From: CAVTYH01 sp963738835 | Lineage (GTDB): Bacteria > Planctomycetota > Planctomycetia > Pirellulales > JADZDJ01 | Assembly (NCBI GenBank): GCA_963738835.1 | Contig: CAVTYH010000002.1 | Location: 434,001 to 498,000, forward strand | Length of the DNA stretch: 64,000 bases | Reading direction: 5' to 3' | Program-made: the position numbers and the translations under genes | Notes under the pieces: model-generated | The model's input: the letters and a program-made list of their open reading frames with translations, nothing else | What the model was told of the DNA's origin: nothing | Database searches by the model: none | Shown: piece after piece, positions 19,185-29,458 of the stretch | Layout: each line of letters opens with the position of its first letter | How positions within the stretch are numbered: the stretch's first letter is position 1

Positions 19185-20549
19185 ATGACCAAATCCATCA
19201 AGATTGCACTTGCCATTTGCCTTGCTGGTTTCGCGACCGCGCCCAATTGTGCCCACGCCCGTGGTTTTGGCGGTGGTTTCCACGGCGGCGGATTCGGCGG
19301 CGGCGGTTTTGGCGGTGGATTTCATGGGGGCGATTTTGGCGGCGACCGCTTCGGCGGCGGTGGCTTTGGGGGAAGTGGATTCGGTGGCGATCGATCCGGT
19401 GGCTTTGGAGGCGGCGGCTTCGGTGGCGACCGATCCGGTGGCTTCGGCGGTTACAGTGCCGATCGGCTCAGCGGCGGCGATCGCATCGGCGGATTCAATG
19501 ACTTCGGTGGCGATCGTTTCGGCGGCGACGCCGGCTTTCGCGGCGATCAGTTTGGCGCAAATCGTGCAGGCGGTTTCAACGATCTCGGCAATCGTATTGG
19601 AGGTTTCGACAACCTTAACCGCGGCAACTTGAACAGCTTCTTGGGTCTGCCGACCGATGCCGGCTTGCACACGGCCGGCGGCGAGTTCAGCGGCTTGAAG
19701 AATCCCGCATCCAGAATTGACGATCACGGAATTGATGCCGCTCACGGAAATGCTGATTGGCTCAATCCGGTCGATCGGCCCAATGGAATTGCTGATGTAA
19801 ACCGCTCGCTGGCAAATCGCGGTATCGGTCCGGTCGGCAATCGAGTTTTCTCGCCAACTTACATGCACGCTCAGGGCTTGGCCTGCCAGCGCTGGTACAA
19901 CGGCCGGAACTTTTTCACGCCCGGTTGGTTCAACGATCATCACTGGGGTTGGTGCCCGTGGGGATACACCGCGGCCGCCTGGGCCGATGCAGTTTGGGCC
20001 ACTTGTGCCTGGACGAGCCTGGCGCCGTGGATCGCCTTCGATGGTGCGCCGGCCTACTACAACTACGGCGACAACATCACGATTCAAAACGATTACGTGT
20101 ACTACGGCAGCCAGCCAATTGAAACCGAGCAGCAGTATTATCAATCGGCCTACACTCTGAGCAGCAGCGGCGCGAACGAGCCTGCCAACAACGATGCCAA
20201 ATGGCTGCCGCTGGGCGTGTTCGGCCTGATGCCACAAGGGCAGACCGTGCCGCAAATGGTGTTTCAACTGGCCGTCGATAAATCGGGCATCATCCGCGGC
20301 AATTATTACGACCAGGTTTCCGACACCACACTCCCGGTGCATGGGGCCGTGGATAAGAAAAACCAGCGCGTCGCCTGGCAAGTCGGCGATAACAAGAATC
20401 TGGTTGTCGAGACGGGGCTGTACAATTTGACCAAGGACGAATCTCCGGCCTTGGTGCATTTCAGCCCGAATTCCACAGTGCAAGAGCTGCTGGTGCGCAT
20501 CAATAAGCCGACCAAGGAAGAGTTACAAACGAAACCCGCGGCCAATTAG
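19185..20549 (+). CDS. Secreted glycine-rich protein with conserved C-terminal domain
   Basis: 454 residues. Signal peptide 1-25 ends CAHARG. Residues about 26-150 are an extremely Gly/Phe-rich repeat region (GGGFGGDRSGGFGG-type units), a low-complexity surface or matrix sequence. A Trp/Tyr-rich segment (GWFNDHHWGWCPWGY) and a folded C-terminal domain with FGLMPQGQTVPQMVFQLAVD and GIIRGNYYDQVSDTTLPVHG follow. Similar layouts are known as mu-protocadherin-like proteins in planctomycetes (general knowledge). The Gly region produces long antisense frames that are not genes. Confidence 0.8.
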   Translation: MTKSIKIALAICLAGFATAPNCAHARGFGGGFHGGGFGGGGFGGGFHGGDFGGDRFGGGGFGGSGFGGDRSGGFGGGGFGGDRSGGFGGYSADRLSGGDRIGGFNDFGGDRFGGDAGFRGDQFGANRAGGFNDLGNRIGGFDNLNRGNLNSFLGLPTDAGLHTAGGEFSGLKNPASRIDDHGIDAAHGNADWLNPVDRPNGIADVNRSLANRGIGPVGNRVFSPTYMHAQGLACQRWYNGRNFFTPGWFNDHHWGWCPWGYTAAAWADAVWATCAWTSLAPWIAFDGAPAYYNYGDNITIQNDYVYYGSQPIETEQQYYQSAYTLSSSGANEPANNDAKWLPLGVFGLMPQGQTVPQMVFQLAVDKSGIIRGNYYDQVSDTTLPVHGAVDKKNQRVAWQVGDNKNLVVETGLYNLTKDESPALVHFSPNSTVQELLVRINKPTKEELQTKPAAN

Positions 20550-20668
20550 CCGCGCAGGTTTTGCCGCATTTTGCCCGATTTTGGCGCTGTTTTTTCTGCA
20601 CGGAGGGAAGTTATACTCTCGTCATTCGGCGATTTTCTTCATGCACTGTTTTCGGGGGAGTTTTGATC

Positions 20669-21633
20669 ATGCGCAAGCTCGTGGTTTCGTTCGTAGTGGT
20701 CGTCGTGTCGTGGTGGTCGATTTTCAATTCCGCCGCGGCAAAGGCCGAATGGCCTGCAAAGGTTTTTGCCCCGTACATGTACCTGGGCTCGGGCGATAGT
20801 TTCAAACTGACCGATTGCGACGACGCTTGCGGTCTGAAACATTACACGCTGGCCTTCATTATTGCCGACAAGGAGAACAATCCGGCGTGGGATGGCCGCA
20901 CGCCGATGGAGAAAGATTTGTATCACGACCAGATTGACGCCATCCGTAAGCGCGGCGGCGACGTGATCGTCAGCTTCGGCGGCGAGGCCGGCAAAGACCT
21001 GGCCCAGGTTGAAGAAGACCTGATGGCGCTGGAAAAGAAATATCAATCGGTCATCGATCACTACAAATTCACCTGGCTCGACTTCGACATTGAAGGCAAA
21101 GCACTTGGCGACACCAAAGCCAATGAACGCCGCAATGCGGTGATTGCCAAGCTACAAGCCAAAAACCCGGGGCTTGTTATTTCGTTTACTGTGCCGGTCG
21201 ATCCGAACGGTGTTTCGCGCAGACGCGCAACATGCTGACCGATGCCAAGGCCAAAGGGGTGAAGGTACATTCGGCCAACGTGATGACCATGTACTTCGGC
21301 CCGCAACACGTGAAAGATAAAAAGCTGGCCGAGGTGTGCATTGCCAGCGCCAAAAAAGCCCACGAGCAAATGCAGGCCATCGATCCGAACATTCAAATTG
21401 GCCTCTGCCCGATGATCGGCAAGGGGGGCGACAAAGGGGCGGAAATTTTCGGCCTCGACGATGCCAAGGCTGTGGAAGAATGGGCCGCCCAGCAACCCTG
21501 GGTTTGCAGCCTTTCGTACTGGGCCATCAACCGCGACAGCGGCAAGCCCGGCAAGAATGGCAACACCCGCAGCGGCATCGAACAAGAACCGTGGGCATTT
21601 GCGAAGATTTTCGATCTGATTACGACGCGGTAA
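20669..21633 (+). CDS. GH18-type glycoside hydrolase (chitinase-like), secreted, frameshifted
   Basis: The ATG at 20669 follows GGGGGAG and opens a signal peptide (LVVSFVVVVVSWWSIF). The GH18 catalytic motif DxxDxDxE is visible as WLDFDIEG. It is preceded by a conserved GGDVIVSFGGEAG strand. The frame breaks at GVSRRRATC. Adding one G near 21217 gives GVSAQTRNMLTDAKAKG and continues through VMTMYFG and SLSYWAINRD to 21633, for 321 residues. Expected to cleave beta-1,4-linked N-acetylglucosamine polymers outside the cytoplasm. The specificity is inferred. Confidence 0.87.
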
Positions 21634-21663
21634 GATGTCCGCCGACTTCGGGCAGACCGATTG

Positions 21664-22970
21664 TCAGTTACGTCCGTTATTGCTCGCTCGTTGGTTGCGC
21701 AACTCGTTCATCATGAATCGTAGCGCCGTGGCGTATTCGTGAACGGCACGGGAAAAGTCGCGTCGAGCAACAGCTTCTTTTCCTTGCCGATCGTGTTCGT
21801 TGAACTTGTTCCAATCAACCGCCCAGCGTTCTTCGGTGGCCGCCTCGCGGAGCTGGGCGATCATCGAAACGAGCTGTGCAACCAAATCGGCGCTGGGTTC
21901 GCAATCGACCGTGGCATGCGGACCCCGGCCTAATCGAGCGCCGGGCGCAAGTATTGGAGCTCCCGCTGATTGGGCGTCACCTGTTGCAAGAGGCCGATCA
22001 GTCCTAAAGCTACGGCAATGACCAGTGCCAAGAGCGCCGGAATGGTTAATTGTGCGACGCCAAAGCCGATGGCCGCAGCGATGCCCACCGCCGCGGCAAT
22101 CCACAGCGGTTTGGCACTTCGATTCGGCGCCGCCGGTGCCTCGGTTTCTGAACACATGCTCAGCGGGTCCGCTTGCCAGCCACCGGCCGATGTGAGAGCG
22201 GGACCTTTCACGCGGACGATGATGACCGTGCTGTTGTCGGGTCCGCCGCGCAAGTTTGCCAGATCGATGAGCACCTGTGCGGCTTCGGCCGGCGGTAAGC
22301 ATTGCAAAATGGCGCCGATTTCGGCGTCCGGCACCTGGCCGCTTAGCCCGTCGCTGCACAGCAGAAAGGTGTCGCCAGCTTCTAGTGGAAACGGTCCTTC
22401 CAGATCGACCTTCACATCGGGATGCGGCCCCAGCGAGCGCGTGATGATGTTCTTGGGCACAAACCCCGGCAGCGCGTCTTTGGGCACCTGACCCGCGGCT
22501 GACATTTCCCACACGAGACTGTGATCGAACGTGAGCTGGTCCAGCCGCTTGCCGCGTAGCCGATAGACGCGGCTGTCGCCGACATGCGCCGCCACGGCCC
22601 CTTGCGGCAGCAGCACCAGCGCGCTGGCCGTTGTGCCCATGCCTTGGAAATCGGGGTTTGCCTGGCCGCGGGAATGAATTTGGTTATTGGCCTCTTCGAT
22701 GCTTTTGCGAATGGCGTCGGCGGCCGGTTGATCGCGCAGCTTAAGATACGTGTGCGGAATGCCGTCGGCCGCCATTTTGCTGGCCAGCTCGCCGGCGGCG
22801 TGGGCGCCCATGCCGTCGCAGACAATGAACAGATGGCCGCGGTTGAGCCAGCCTTCGGCGTCGGGAGCCAGCACCTCGGCATGAGCATCCTGATTGTTGG
22901 CTCGGCGCATGCCAACATCGGTAAGAGCAACGTATTCCAGACAGTCGCTCCAATTCAGCGCCGCTTGCAT
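21664..22970 (-). CDS. PP2C-family Ser/Thr protein phosphatase with C-terminal membrane segments (frameshifted)
   Basis: Metal-binding motifs NNQDAH, VCDGMGAHAAGE, VGDSRVYR, LLCSDGLSG and GGPDNST show an active PPM-type phosphatase (residues 1-255). Two adjacent hydrophobic helices (about 285-330) follow, then a C-terminal domain. The first frame stops at 21930 (YLRPALD). One additional base near 21935 joins it to ARLGRGPHATVDCEPS and a helical, TPR-like tail (KEAVARRDFSRAVHEYATAL), for 435 residues. It probably opposes Ser/Thr kinases such as the one at 8072. It is divergent from the PEGA lipoprotein. Confidence 0.88.
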
Positions 22971-23183
22971 GATCAGCCTTAGGGTGGCTTATGGTGGCTC
23001 GAATCGTCGAGCAAAGAGAGGCAATCAAGCTAGCGGCGTCCGATGGGCCGCTCAATCCACCTATTCTAACTGGCTATCCGTTGCGGGTGTAGTGTGGCGA
23101 ACAGGGCTGGAACGCGCAGCCGGGGCACTATACTCCCGCCCTCTTTTCCCGGCCGTTCGCGCCCACCGACTCAATCGTGCTGC

Positions 23184-24010
23184 ATGTCGAGTTTCGTTCG
23201 ACAATCTGGTTTTCGCCGCTGTGGCCTTGCGCTGGCACTATTGGCGCTGATCGTCAATTCGATGGGCTGCGTCCAGCGACGGTTTACGATTCGCAGCAAT
23301 CCGCCGGGGGCACAGGTTTATGTGGACGATTACGAGATTGGCACCACGCCCGTTTCGCACAGTTTCGTATACTACGGCACGCGGAAAATTCGCCTGGTGA
23401 AAGACGGCTACGAGACGTTGACCGTCTACCAGCCGATGCCAACGCCGTGGTATCAGTGGCCAGGCCTCGACTTTTTCAGCGAGAACCTTTGGCCCCACGA
23501 AATCCGCGACGAACGCAGCTTCAACTATCAAATGGTGCCAACGATCGATGTGCCCGCCGAGCAATTGGTAGGACGGGCCGAACAACTGCGGGCAGCCGGC
23601 CGAGTGTTGCCAGCCACCGCGGTGCAACCGGTTGTGTCGCCGCCGGAAACGTTGCCAGCGCCTTCGCCAATCACGCTGCCGCCGGCCGGTACGCTTCCGC
23701 CGCCGGCGATCGGTGCGCCAGCGCCGGGCTATTTACCGCCGCCGTCAACGGTTGTTCCGCCGAGTGGAAGCGCTCCCAATTACGGAGTGCCGGGCGGATA
23801 TTTGCCGGGAAGCACGGCGCCGCTGCAAACGCCGCCGCCAAATTATGTGCCGCCGTCGATGACCGCACCACCGGCCGGAACCGCGCCTAACTACGGAGCA
23901 CCGGCGCGAATCCGACGAACCCCATTCTCCCAAGCCAGCCGGTCGTGCCGCCCGATTGGCGACCGATTGGAGAAACGCCGCCGAATCCGAATCAACCGGT
24001 GCGGCGTTGA
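23184..24010 (+). CDS. PEGA-domain lipoprotein, Pro-rich C-terminus (frameshifted)
   Basis: The ATG at 23184 starts a lipoprotein signal with lipobox VNSMGC. The PEGA domain follows at once: FTIRSNPPGAQVYVDDYEIG, TPVSHSFVYYGTRKIRLVKD. The rest is Pro-rich with repeats of the type PPSGSAPNYGVPG. One missing G in ACCGGCGCG (about 23903) breaks the frame. Restored, the protein ends NPILPSQPVVPPDW and PIGETPPNPNQPVRR at 24010, with 275 residues. Surface or periplasmic anchoring protein; binding partner unknown. Confidence 0.83.
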
Positions 24011-24030
24011 GGCAAGCGGAACCGCCAACC

Positions 24031-25098
24031 TTATTTCAGCCCCGGTCCCGGCGCCACGGCGTCGCGTAAGATCTCGCCCGGATGCCGCGCCACTTTATCG
24101 GTAATCACACGGGCATCGCACAGAATGGGCTGTAGCTGCTGCGTCAGCCGGTTGATGTTGAGCGCAGCCTGACTCAGATTGTTATACAACTCGGGATTGT
24201 TCACCAATTGGCCGAGCGACCCTTCGCGGCTGTTGAGCGACCGCGTGAAGCGGTTCAACTGACCCAACAGTTCGTCCAATCGCTCGACGCTTTGGGCCGC
24301 ATTGTTGATCATGCCTTCGCCCTTTTCGTCGAGCGCTTTAGTAACAGTTTGGATGTTTTGCAAATTGTCGTTGGCCAGAGCCACGGTTTTTTGGATACCG
24401 TTGATTGTGTCGCGGGTATCGCGAAGCGTTTGGGGGATATCGCGGAGCATTTGCTTGAGATTGCGTTTCGTTTCTGTGTCGCCGATGATGTCGTCCAAAT
24501 TCACGAGCGATTTCTGGAACAACTGCAGGGTATCATCGGTTTCATGGATGATCTTTCCAATCTGATCCTGGTTGTTGCCCAGCACATCGTTAAGATTTTT
24601 CGCGAGTTTGCCGACTTCTGTGCCGGCAACGGTCAACGATTCGGCCGCCTTGTTCAGATTGCCTTCGATATTGGCGAACGATTGCAGCGGATTGACCGAG
24701 ACGCTGCCCACCAGCAAATCGCCTGGCTGCACGGGCACGCGCTGCACCACTTTGTTGGGTCCGGGAACGAATTCCAGCTCTGCATCGCCCAGCAAACCCG
24801 ATTTGATGCGCACCACTTCATCGCGAAACAGTTCAATGCCATGGTCGATGCTGGCGGTAATCAACACCGCATTCTCGGGAGCAAACTGCACCTTGGTCAC
24901 TTTGCCGATGCGAATTCCGTTCTTGCGGATCGGCGTATCTGGCGAAACGCCGGGCGCCGAGGGAAATTTGATGTACACGCTGTAACTTCCGCGCAGCACG
25001 CCCGGCAGTTCGCCGAAGAGCAGCGACAAAATGCCGGTGATAATCAGTGCCGCCAGCACTGTCACACCCACTCGGAATTGTACGACGCGTTCATCCAT
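24031..25098 (-). CDS. mlaD: MlaD/MCE-domain lipid transport protein
   Basis: 355 residues. One N-terminal transmembrane helix (about 8-30), then a single MCE domain (YSVYIKFPSAPGVSPDTPIRKNGIRIGKV to VPVQPGDLLVGS), then a long helical C-terminal region with coiled-coil character. MCE proteins form the periplasmic hexameric lipid channel attached to the MlaE permease. It is the last gene of mlaE-mlaF-mlaD on this strand, 76 bp after mlaF. Confidence 0.9.
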   Translation of the reverse strand: MDERVVQFRVGVTVLAALIITGILSLLFGELPGVLRGSYSVYIKFPSAPGVSPDTPIRKNGIRIGKVTKVQFAPENAVLITASIDHGIELFRDEVVRIKSGLLGDAELEFVPGPNKVVQRVPVQPGDLLVGSVSVNPLQSFANIEGNLNKAAESLTVAGTEVGKLAKNLNDVLGNNQDQIGKIIHETDDTLQLFQKSLVNLDDIIGDTETKRNLKQMLRDIPQTLRDTRDTINGIQKTVALANDNLQNIQTVTKALDEKGEGMINNAAQSVERLDELLGQLNRFTRSLNSREGSLGQLVNNPELYNNLSQAALNINRLTQQLQPILCDARVITDKVARHPGEILRDAVAPGPGLK

Positions 25099-25174
25099 GA
25101 ACAGGGGTCAGGATTCAAGGTTCAGTAACTGATAGCCCTCGGCGGAAGCCAGGGGTTCGAGGAGTTGTTCGGCG

Positions 25175-26023
25175 TCATCCCGCGGCATTCCGCTTTGTTT
25201 CGTTCACACGCTGCAATTCCCGCAACCGCTCGCCGGCTTCGCCGCGCACGAACTGCACCACGCGCTTGTCGGCGCTGCGTTCCAGCGCATCGGGCGGACC
25301 GTCAAAAATGATTTGCGGTTCGCCCGCACCAACTCGGGCCAGCGGCAGCAGCATGATCACGCGATTGGCCACTTTCCGCACTGTTTGCATATCGTGAGTC
25401 ACAACAACGCTGGTGACGCGATGCAGTTTCGTGGTGCCGACAATCAATTCGTTAATGACATCGCTCATGATCGGATCCAAACCCGTCGTCGGCTCGTCGT
25501 ACAGGATGATTTCCGGATTCAGCGCCAGCGCCCGGGCCAGGCCGACGCGCTTCCGCATGCCGCCCGACAATTCCGCCGGCCGCTGGCTCAGCACCTCTGA
25601 CCCCAGGCCGACTTCCGCGATTTTCTCCGCCACGACTTCGCGAATTTCCTCCGGCGTCTTTTTTGTGTGTTCCTTCAGCGGAAAGCCGACATTTTGGGCC
25701 ACCGTCAAACTGTCGAACAGTGCCGCTCCTTGAAACAGAAACCCAAACCGCATCCGTTGCTCCGTCAGTTGTCGATCATTGAGCGCGGCCAAGTTGTTGC
25801 CATCGACCAGCACTTTTCCCTGCGTCGGTCGAATCAATCCAATCAGCGATTTCAACAACACCGTCTTGCCACAGCCGCTTTCGCCGATGACGACCAGCGT
25901 CTGTCCCCGAGGCACGGCAATTTTCAAATCTCTTAGCACCCATTGTCTGCCAAAACGCACGCGCAGCTCTTGAACATCGATGAGCGGCGCCGTCGTTTCC
26001 TCATTAGCTTGAACGGTCGGCAT
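25175..26023 (-). CDS. mlaF: MlaF-type ABC transporter ATP-binding protein
   Basis: 282 residues from the ATG at 26023. Walker A GESGCGKT, signature LSGGMRKRVGLARA, Walker B IILYDEPTTGLD and switch VVVTHDM are present. The signature with MRKR and the genomic neighbours identify the phospholipid-trafficking (Mla/Mkl) class. It begins four bases after the mlaE stop, so translation is probably coupled. Confidence 0.92.
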   Translation of the reverse strand: MPTVQANEETTAPLIDVQELRVRFGRQWVLRDLKIAVPRGQTLVVIGESGCGKTVLLKSLIGLIRPTQGKVLVDGNNLAALNDRQLTEQRMRFGFLFQGAALFDSLTVAQNVGFPLKEHTKKTPEEIREVVAEKIAEVGLGSEVLSQRPAELSGGMRKRVGLARALALNPEIILYDEPTTGLDPIMSDVINELIVGTTKLHRVTSVVVTHDMQTVRKVANRVIMLLPLARVGAGEPQIIFDGPPDALERSADKRVVQFVRGEAGERLRELQRVNETKRNAAG

Positions 26024-26027
26024 GGTC

Positions 26028-26810
26028 TCACAACAAGCGGACGGCTTCGGGCCAGATTGCCGAGTACAACGCATCAAGCCCGATGTTTAGGAACAAGTCG
26101 AGAATCAAAATCAACACGAACGAATGCACAAAAGCGCTGGTGGCGGCGCGGCCCACACCTTCCGCGCCCGGATCGCAATGAAATCCACGGTGACAACTTA
26201 TCAAGGCGATAGCTGCGCCAAAAAACAAGCTTTTGAAAATGCCAGCGAACAGGTCCCAGTTGGCCACGTACCGCTGCGAGTTTTCCCAGTAGTGATGCGA
26301 ATCGATCTGCAAAATGGCGATGCTGTAAAACGCGCCGCCCACCACGCCCATGAAATCGGCCATCACCGTCAACGTGGGAATCAAAAACAGGCAGCCTAAG
26401 AACCGCGGCACGGCCAGATAATAAATGGGATTAGCGCCCATCGAGGCCAGTGCATCGATCTGCTCGGTGACGCGCATCGTGCCCAATTCCGCCGCCATCG
26501 AGCTGCCAACGCGGCCAGCCAACATCGTGGCGGCCAGCACGGGCCCCAGTTCACGCACTAGCGACATATTGATCACGGCGCCCAACCGCGTTTCCAAGTG
26601 CATTTGTCGAAACTGATCGTAGCTTTGCACAGCCAAAACCATGCCGATGAACGTGCCGGTAAGCGCGATGACCGGCAAACTCAGCACGCCAATCTGATAA
26701 AAGTTCGGCAAGAGCGTGTCTTTCCGTGGCAGCCGCGTGAACATCCAGCGGAATGTCTGGCCAGAAAAGATGGCGACATCGCCCAGTGCTGCGATCCAGC
26801 CGATCACCAC
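26028..26810 (-). CDS. mlaE: MlaE-type ABC permease
   Basis: At least 260 residues. Typical MlaE motifs are GTFIGMVLAVQSYDQFRQM, LVRELGPVLAATMLAGRVG, AAELGTMRVTEQIDALASMG and GAEGVGRAATSAFVHS. The GTG at 26810 is the conservative start. An ATG at 26905 becomes in frame if one T is added to the TTT run near 26885, giving MSTSATPSFTTVATAPSWAG and a 292-residue protein that also recovers the amphipathic N-terminus. I think that is the real start. It moves phospholipid between membranes together with MlaF and MlaD. Confidence 0.88.
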   Translation of the reverse strand: MVIGWIAALGDVAIFSGQTFRWMFTRLPRKDTLLPNFYQIGVLSLPVIALTGTFIGMVLAVQSYDQFRQMHLETRLGAVINMSLVRELGPVLAATMLAGRVGSSMAAELGTMRVTEQIDALASMGANPIYYLAVPRFLGCLFLIPTLTVMADFMGVVGGAFYSIAILQIDSHHYWENSQRYVANWDLFAGIFKSLFFGAAIALISCHRGFHCDPGAEGVGRAATSAFVHSFVLILILDLFLNIGLDALYSAIWPEAVRLL

Positions 26811-26905
26811 AGCTCCCAGATCGGCGACCCAATCGGAGGCTCCTGCGCCAGCCCATGATGGTGCGGTTGCGACTGTGGTAAAGATGGAGTTGCGCTAGTG
26901 GACAT

Positions 26906-27197
26906 AGTGAAGGAGGCAGGGTTCAGGGTTCGGGATTCAGCGGTCAGAAGCCAGGGTGTCAGTATTTTGTGTAGCGGCCGAGCTTGCTCGGCGTTTTCGG
27001 CATCATGGCAGCGGTGCTAGCACGCCTCGCGCAGCGCCGCACCAAATGCCGTTATTCCATTCGACCGCTCGATCATTCCGCTTGAGAAAACTCTGCCGGT
27101 CACATTGAATTGGCGAGCTAGGCAAACAGAGCCATTTCGATAGCGGTACGCTTTCCGCGCATTCAATAATTTCCGGCTGCCGCAACAGGAGATTTCG
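26906..27197. other. Intergenic region with a TAGCGGCCG repeat
   Basis: No gene is seen. GTGTAGCGGCCGAGCTTGCT at about 26970-26990 belongs to the same family as the hairpins at 30472-30529 and 40744-40780. Confidence 0.5.
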
Positions 27198-29126
27198 CTA
27201 GCTGCCGCCTGCGCTTTCGTCGAGTTCCAAACGCAGATAATCGTAGATAATCCCGCTGGTTAGTCCACCTGCAGGAACAGTCAGTACCAGCGTGTTCTTG
27301 CCGGCGTGTAGCAGCTTGGCATCGAATTTCAGGTTTCGCTCCGACCAGTAGCCGCCGATGCCGTCGCGATTGATCGTGGCATTGTAAACCGGCGCGCTGA
27401 CCGTACCGGCGGGCGCATCGTTGACCGTCACATCAATGTTCCGCGTGCCGGAGCCGCAGATCGCCAAACGCAGTGTGGCTTGTCCATGTGGCGCTTCAGG
27501 CAAATCGAAAGTAATAGTCCAAGGCGTGGCGCGCCCCAGGCCGCGGCCATCGGTGTTGTTCGGATTGGTGTCGTGCGGCACTTGTTCGAAGAACCAATCT
27601 TTGCGGAAGTCGGATTTGCCGATTTCAAAATGCACGTCGTCCGGAAACAACTTGGGATACTCAACATACCAACCCCAGTGAAAATAATCGTCTCCCTTGA
27701 AAAATTCCGATCCCTGACGATTCGCAATGCCGATGTCCCACAACTGCTTGCCGTAACGGACTGGCTTCCACTGCAGTTTTCCCAAATCCAGGCGGTCTCC
27801 TTTCTTCACGGTAATGGGCTGCTGCGAAAATTCGCCCAGCACACCGTCGGCGATGGCGTGCAGTTGATAGGTGCCTTCGCGCACTTTCGGAATCGTGAAG
27901 CGGCCGCCTTCATCGCCGCGAACCCAAAACTCGTAGTGCTTGGCATCGTTCTGCCAATCGGTGCCGAAGTTTCCTCGGAATCTTCCCGGCCCCGCTGGGA
28001 CTGCTTCCTGCGCTGGCGGCGGCTGATCTGGAAAAGCCAGGCCCACCAGCAAATTCGGCAGCTTCGTCGATTTGGCTTGCGGATCGACCAGCATTAGTTG
28101 CCCGCTAACGGTCGCGCGCTCCTCGACGTGTGGATAATCAACGCCTTCGACCCAAGCATACGGCCAAGCGTCGGCTTCGCGCTTGGCTTGTGCCAGCGCA
28201 TCTTGATACATCGCTTCAGGCGAGTCTTTCGAGTTCACGTAAATCAGCATCGGGCCGACTACTTTCGACCATTTTTCATTGGCCGCCACTCGGCAATTAC
28301 TCCCGCCGTAGTGCGTGCCGCGCCAGTAATTCAAGAGCGTCGGCGCTCCGCCGCGGTTGTTATCCAAGTGGCCGGTGAGCTCGTATTTCGTCGCGCCGCC
28401 GGAGAGGTATTCCATCGAAGGATTGATGAAATACAGCCCGATGTGATCTTTCGTGTTGGCCCAGCCGAAGGCCGGAATCTGGAACTGATACGCCGAGTAA
28501 TCGTATTTGTGTTCGACTTTGTCTTTCAGCACACCCGTGTTCAGGCGGCGAATTTCTTTGGCATTAAGCTGCGTGCCGGCGTCCCAATCGGCCGGAGCGG
28601 GCATTAGTTGATTTCGTTTTTCGTCGATCGAGAGCCAATCGAATGTATTCGCCAGCTTCACTGCATAACGCGATTCGCCGATCGAAGCCGCACTGGAATT
28701 ATCGAGCTGGCTGAAAATGGCGTAGGTGTAAATGCCGGAGTCGCCGCGGCCCAGGGTGTAGCGAATTTCCAACTGCACATTTCGGGTCCCTCCGCCCACG
28801 CCGCCGGTGGCTGCGCCTTTGATGGAAACTTCGGCCCGCTGGCCGTCGTTCGACGCCGGATCAATCGTGACCGACGCCACGGCATTGGCCGGCGATTGTT
28901 CCCAGTAACCGGCGTTGTGGCCGGAGCCGTAGCCCAGCGTCTCAATGCCGTTAAAAGTGAGCGACGTGAGATCGCCCGTCTGCTTCGAGACCACCGCGGT
29001 GCAATGGGAATTGCTGAGTTTGAAAGTGCGGCCGCCATCGGTCAGCGTGACGGGGTCATTAGCAGCCACAGCGCTGACGGTGAAACCCAGGCAAACAAGC
29101 CCGACGAGATAGAAGCGATGTCGCAT
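27198..29126 (-). CDS. Secreted rhamnogalacturonan-lyase-like polysaccharide lyase (PL4 type)
   Basis: 642 residues with a signal peptide (1-22). The order fits PL4: a large N-terminal beta-sandwich (to about 330) with GYGSGHNAGYW and YSAYQFQIPAFGWANTKDHIGLYFI; a fibronectin-III-like domain with GRFTIPKVREGTYQLHAIADG; and a C-terminal carbohydrate-binding-like domain with WTITFDLPEAPHGQATLRLAI and YDYLRLEL. Expected to cleave rhamnogalacturonan I of pectin, in keeping with marine or soil planctomycete polysaccharide use. Catalytic residues were not assigned with certainty. It stands alone on this strand. Confidence 0.87.
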   Translation of the reverse strand: MRHRFYLVGLVCLGFTVSAVAANDPVTLTDGGRTFKLSNSHCTAVVSKQTGDLTSLTFNGIETLGYGSGHNAGYWEQSPANAVASVTIDPASNDGQRAEVSIKGAATGGVGGGTRNVQLEIRYTLGRGDSGIYTYAIFSQLDNSSAASIGESRYAVKLANTFDWLSIDEKRNQLMPAPADWDAGTQLNAKEIRRLNTGVLKDKVEHKYDYSAYQFQIPAFGWANTKDHIGLYFINPSMEYLSGGATKYELTGHLDNNRGGAPTLLNYWRGTHYGGSNCRVAANEKWSKVVGPMLIYVNSKDSPEAMYQDALAQAKREADAWPYAWVEGVDYPHVEERATVSGQLMLVDPQAKSTKLPNLLVGLAFPDQPPPAQEAVPAGPGRFRGNFGTDWQNDAKHYEFWVRGDEGGRFTIPKVREGTYQLHAIADGVLGEFSQQPITVKKGDRLDLGKLQWKPVRYGKQLWDIGIANRQGSEFFKGDDYFHWGWYVEYPKLFPDDVHFEIGKSDFRKDWFFEQVPHDTNPNNTDGRGLGRATPWTITFDLPEAPHGQATLRLAICGSGTRNIDVTVNDAPAGTVSAPVYNATINRDGIGGYWSERNLKFDAKLLHAGKNTLVLTVPAGGLTSGIIYDYLRLELDESAGGS

Positions 29127-29277
29127 CGTAGGAGTCCGTGGAGTGGGCGAAGGAGGGTTCTTTTGATCATGTCATCCGCGGCAATTCATGGCAATCATTC
29201 AACCCCAAAAAAGGCCGAAAGTGTCCAAAACTTGACGTTTCCCCGCGCTCCCGATTGAATGAATGTGCCGATGATTC

Positions 29278-29437
29278 ACCACAGAGTCACGGAGGGCACG
29301 GAGGAAAGCATTCATGAGCAAACCAGGAATTCAGGGAGTGAAAAAGCTTCCTTGATCCGAACCATGTCTATATCTTCTTCCGGGTTTCCTGACATACGTA
29401 TCAATCTTCTCCGTGCCCTCCGTGTCTCCGTGGTTAA
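29278..29437. repeat. ACCACAGAGTCACGGAGG inverted-repeat pair
   Basis: The left arm (29278-29306) reads ACCACAGAGTCACGGAGGGC. The right arm (29408-29437) reads TCCGTGCCCTCCGTGTCTCC then GTGGT, the near-complement, around about 100 bp. It fills most of the gap before the OsmC gene. A single related unit lies at 17144-17166. Confidence 0.65.
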
Positions 29438-29458
29438 TCTTTTTCGAAGGAACGTCAA

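Noticed and set aside
19164..20483. A 439-codon minus-strand frame opposite the Gly-rich protein
   Set aside because: The Ala/Val/Glu/Thr composition is the direct mirror of Gly-rich codons. The plus strand has a signal peptide and a folded C-terminal domain.
21664..22512. A 282-codon minus-strand frame as an independent gene
   Set aside because: Most of it is an off-frame reading of the PP2C gene. Only its last 85 codons are real and belong to the frameshifted phosphatase.
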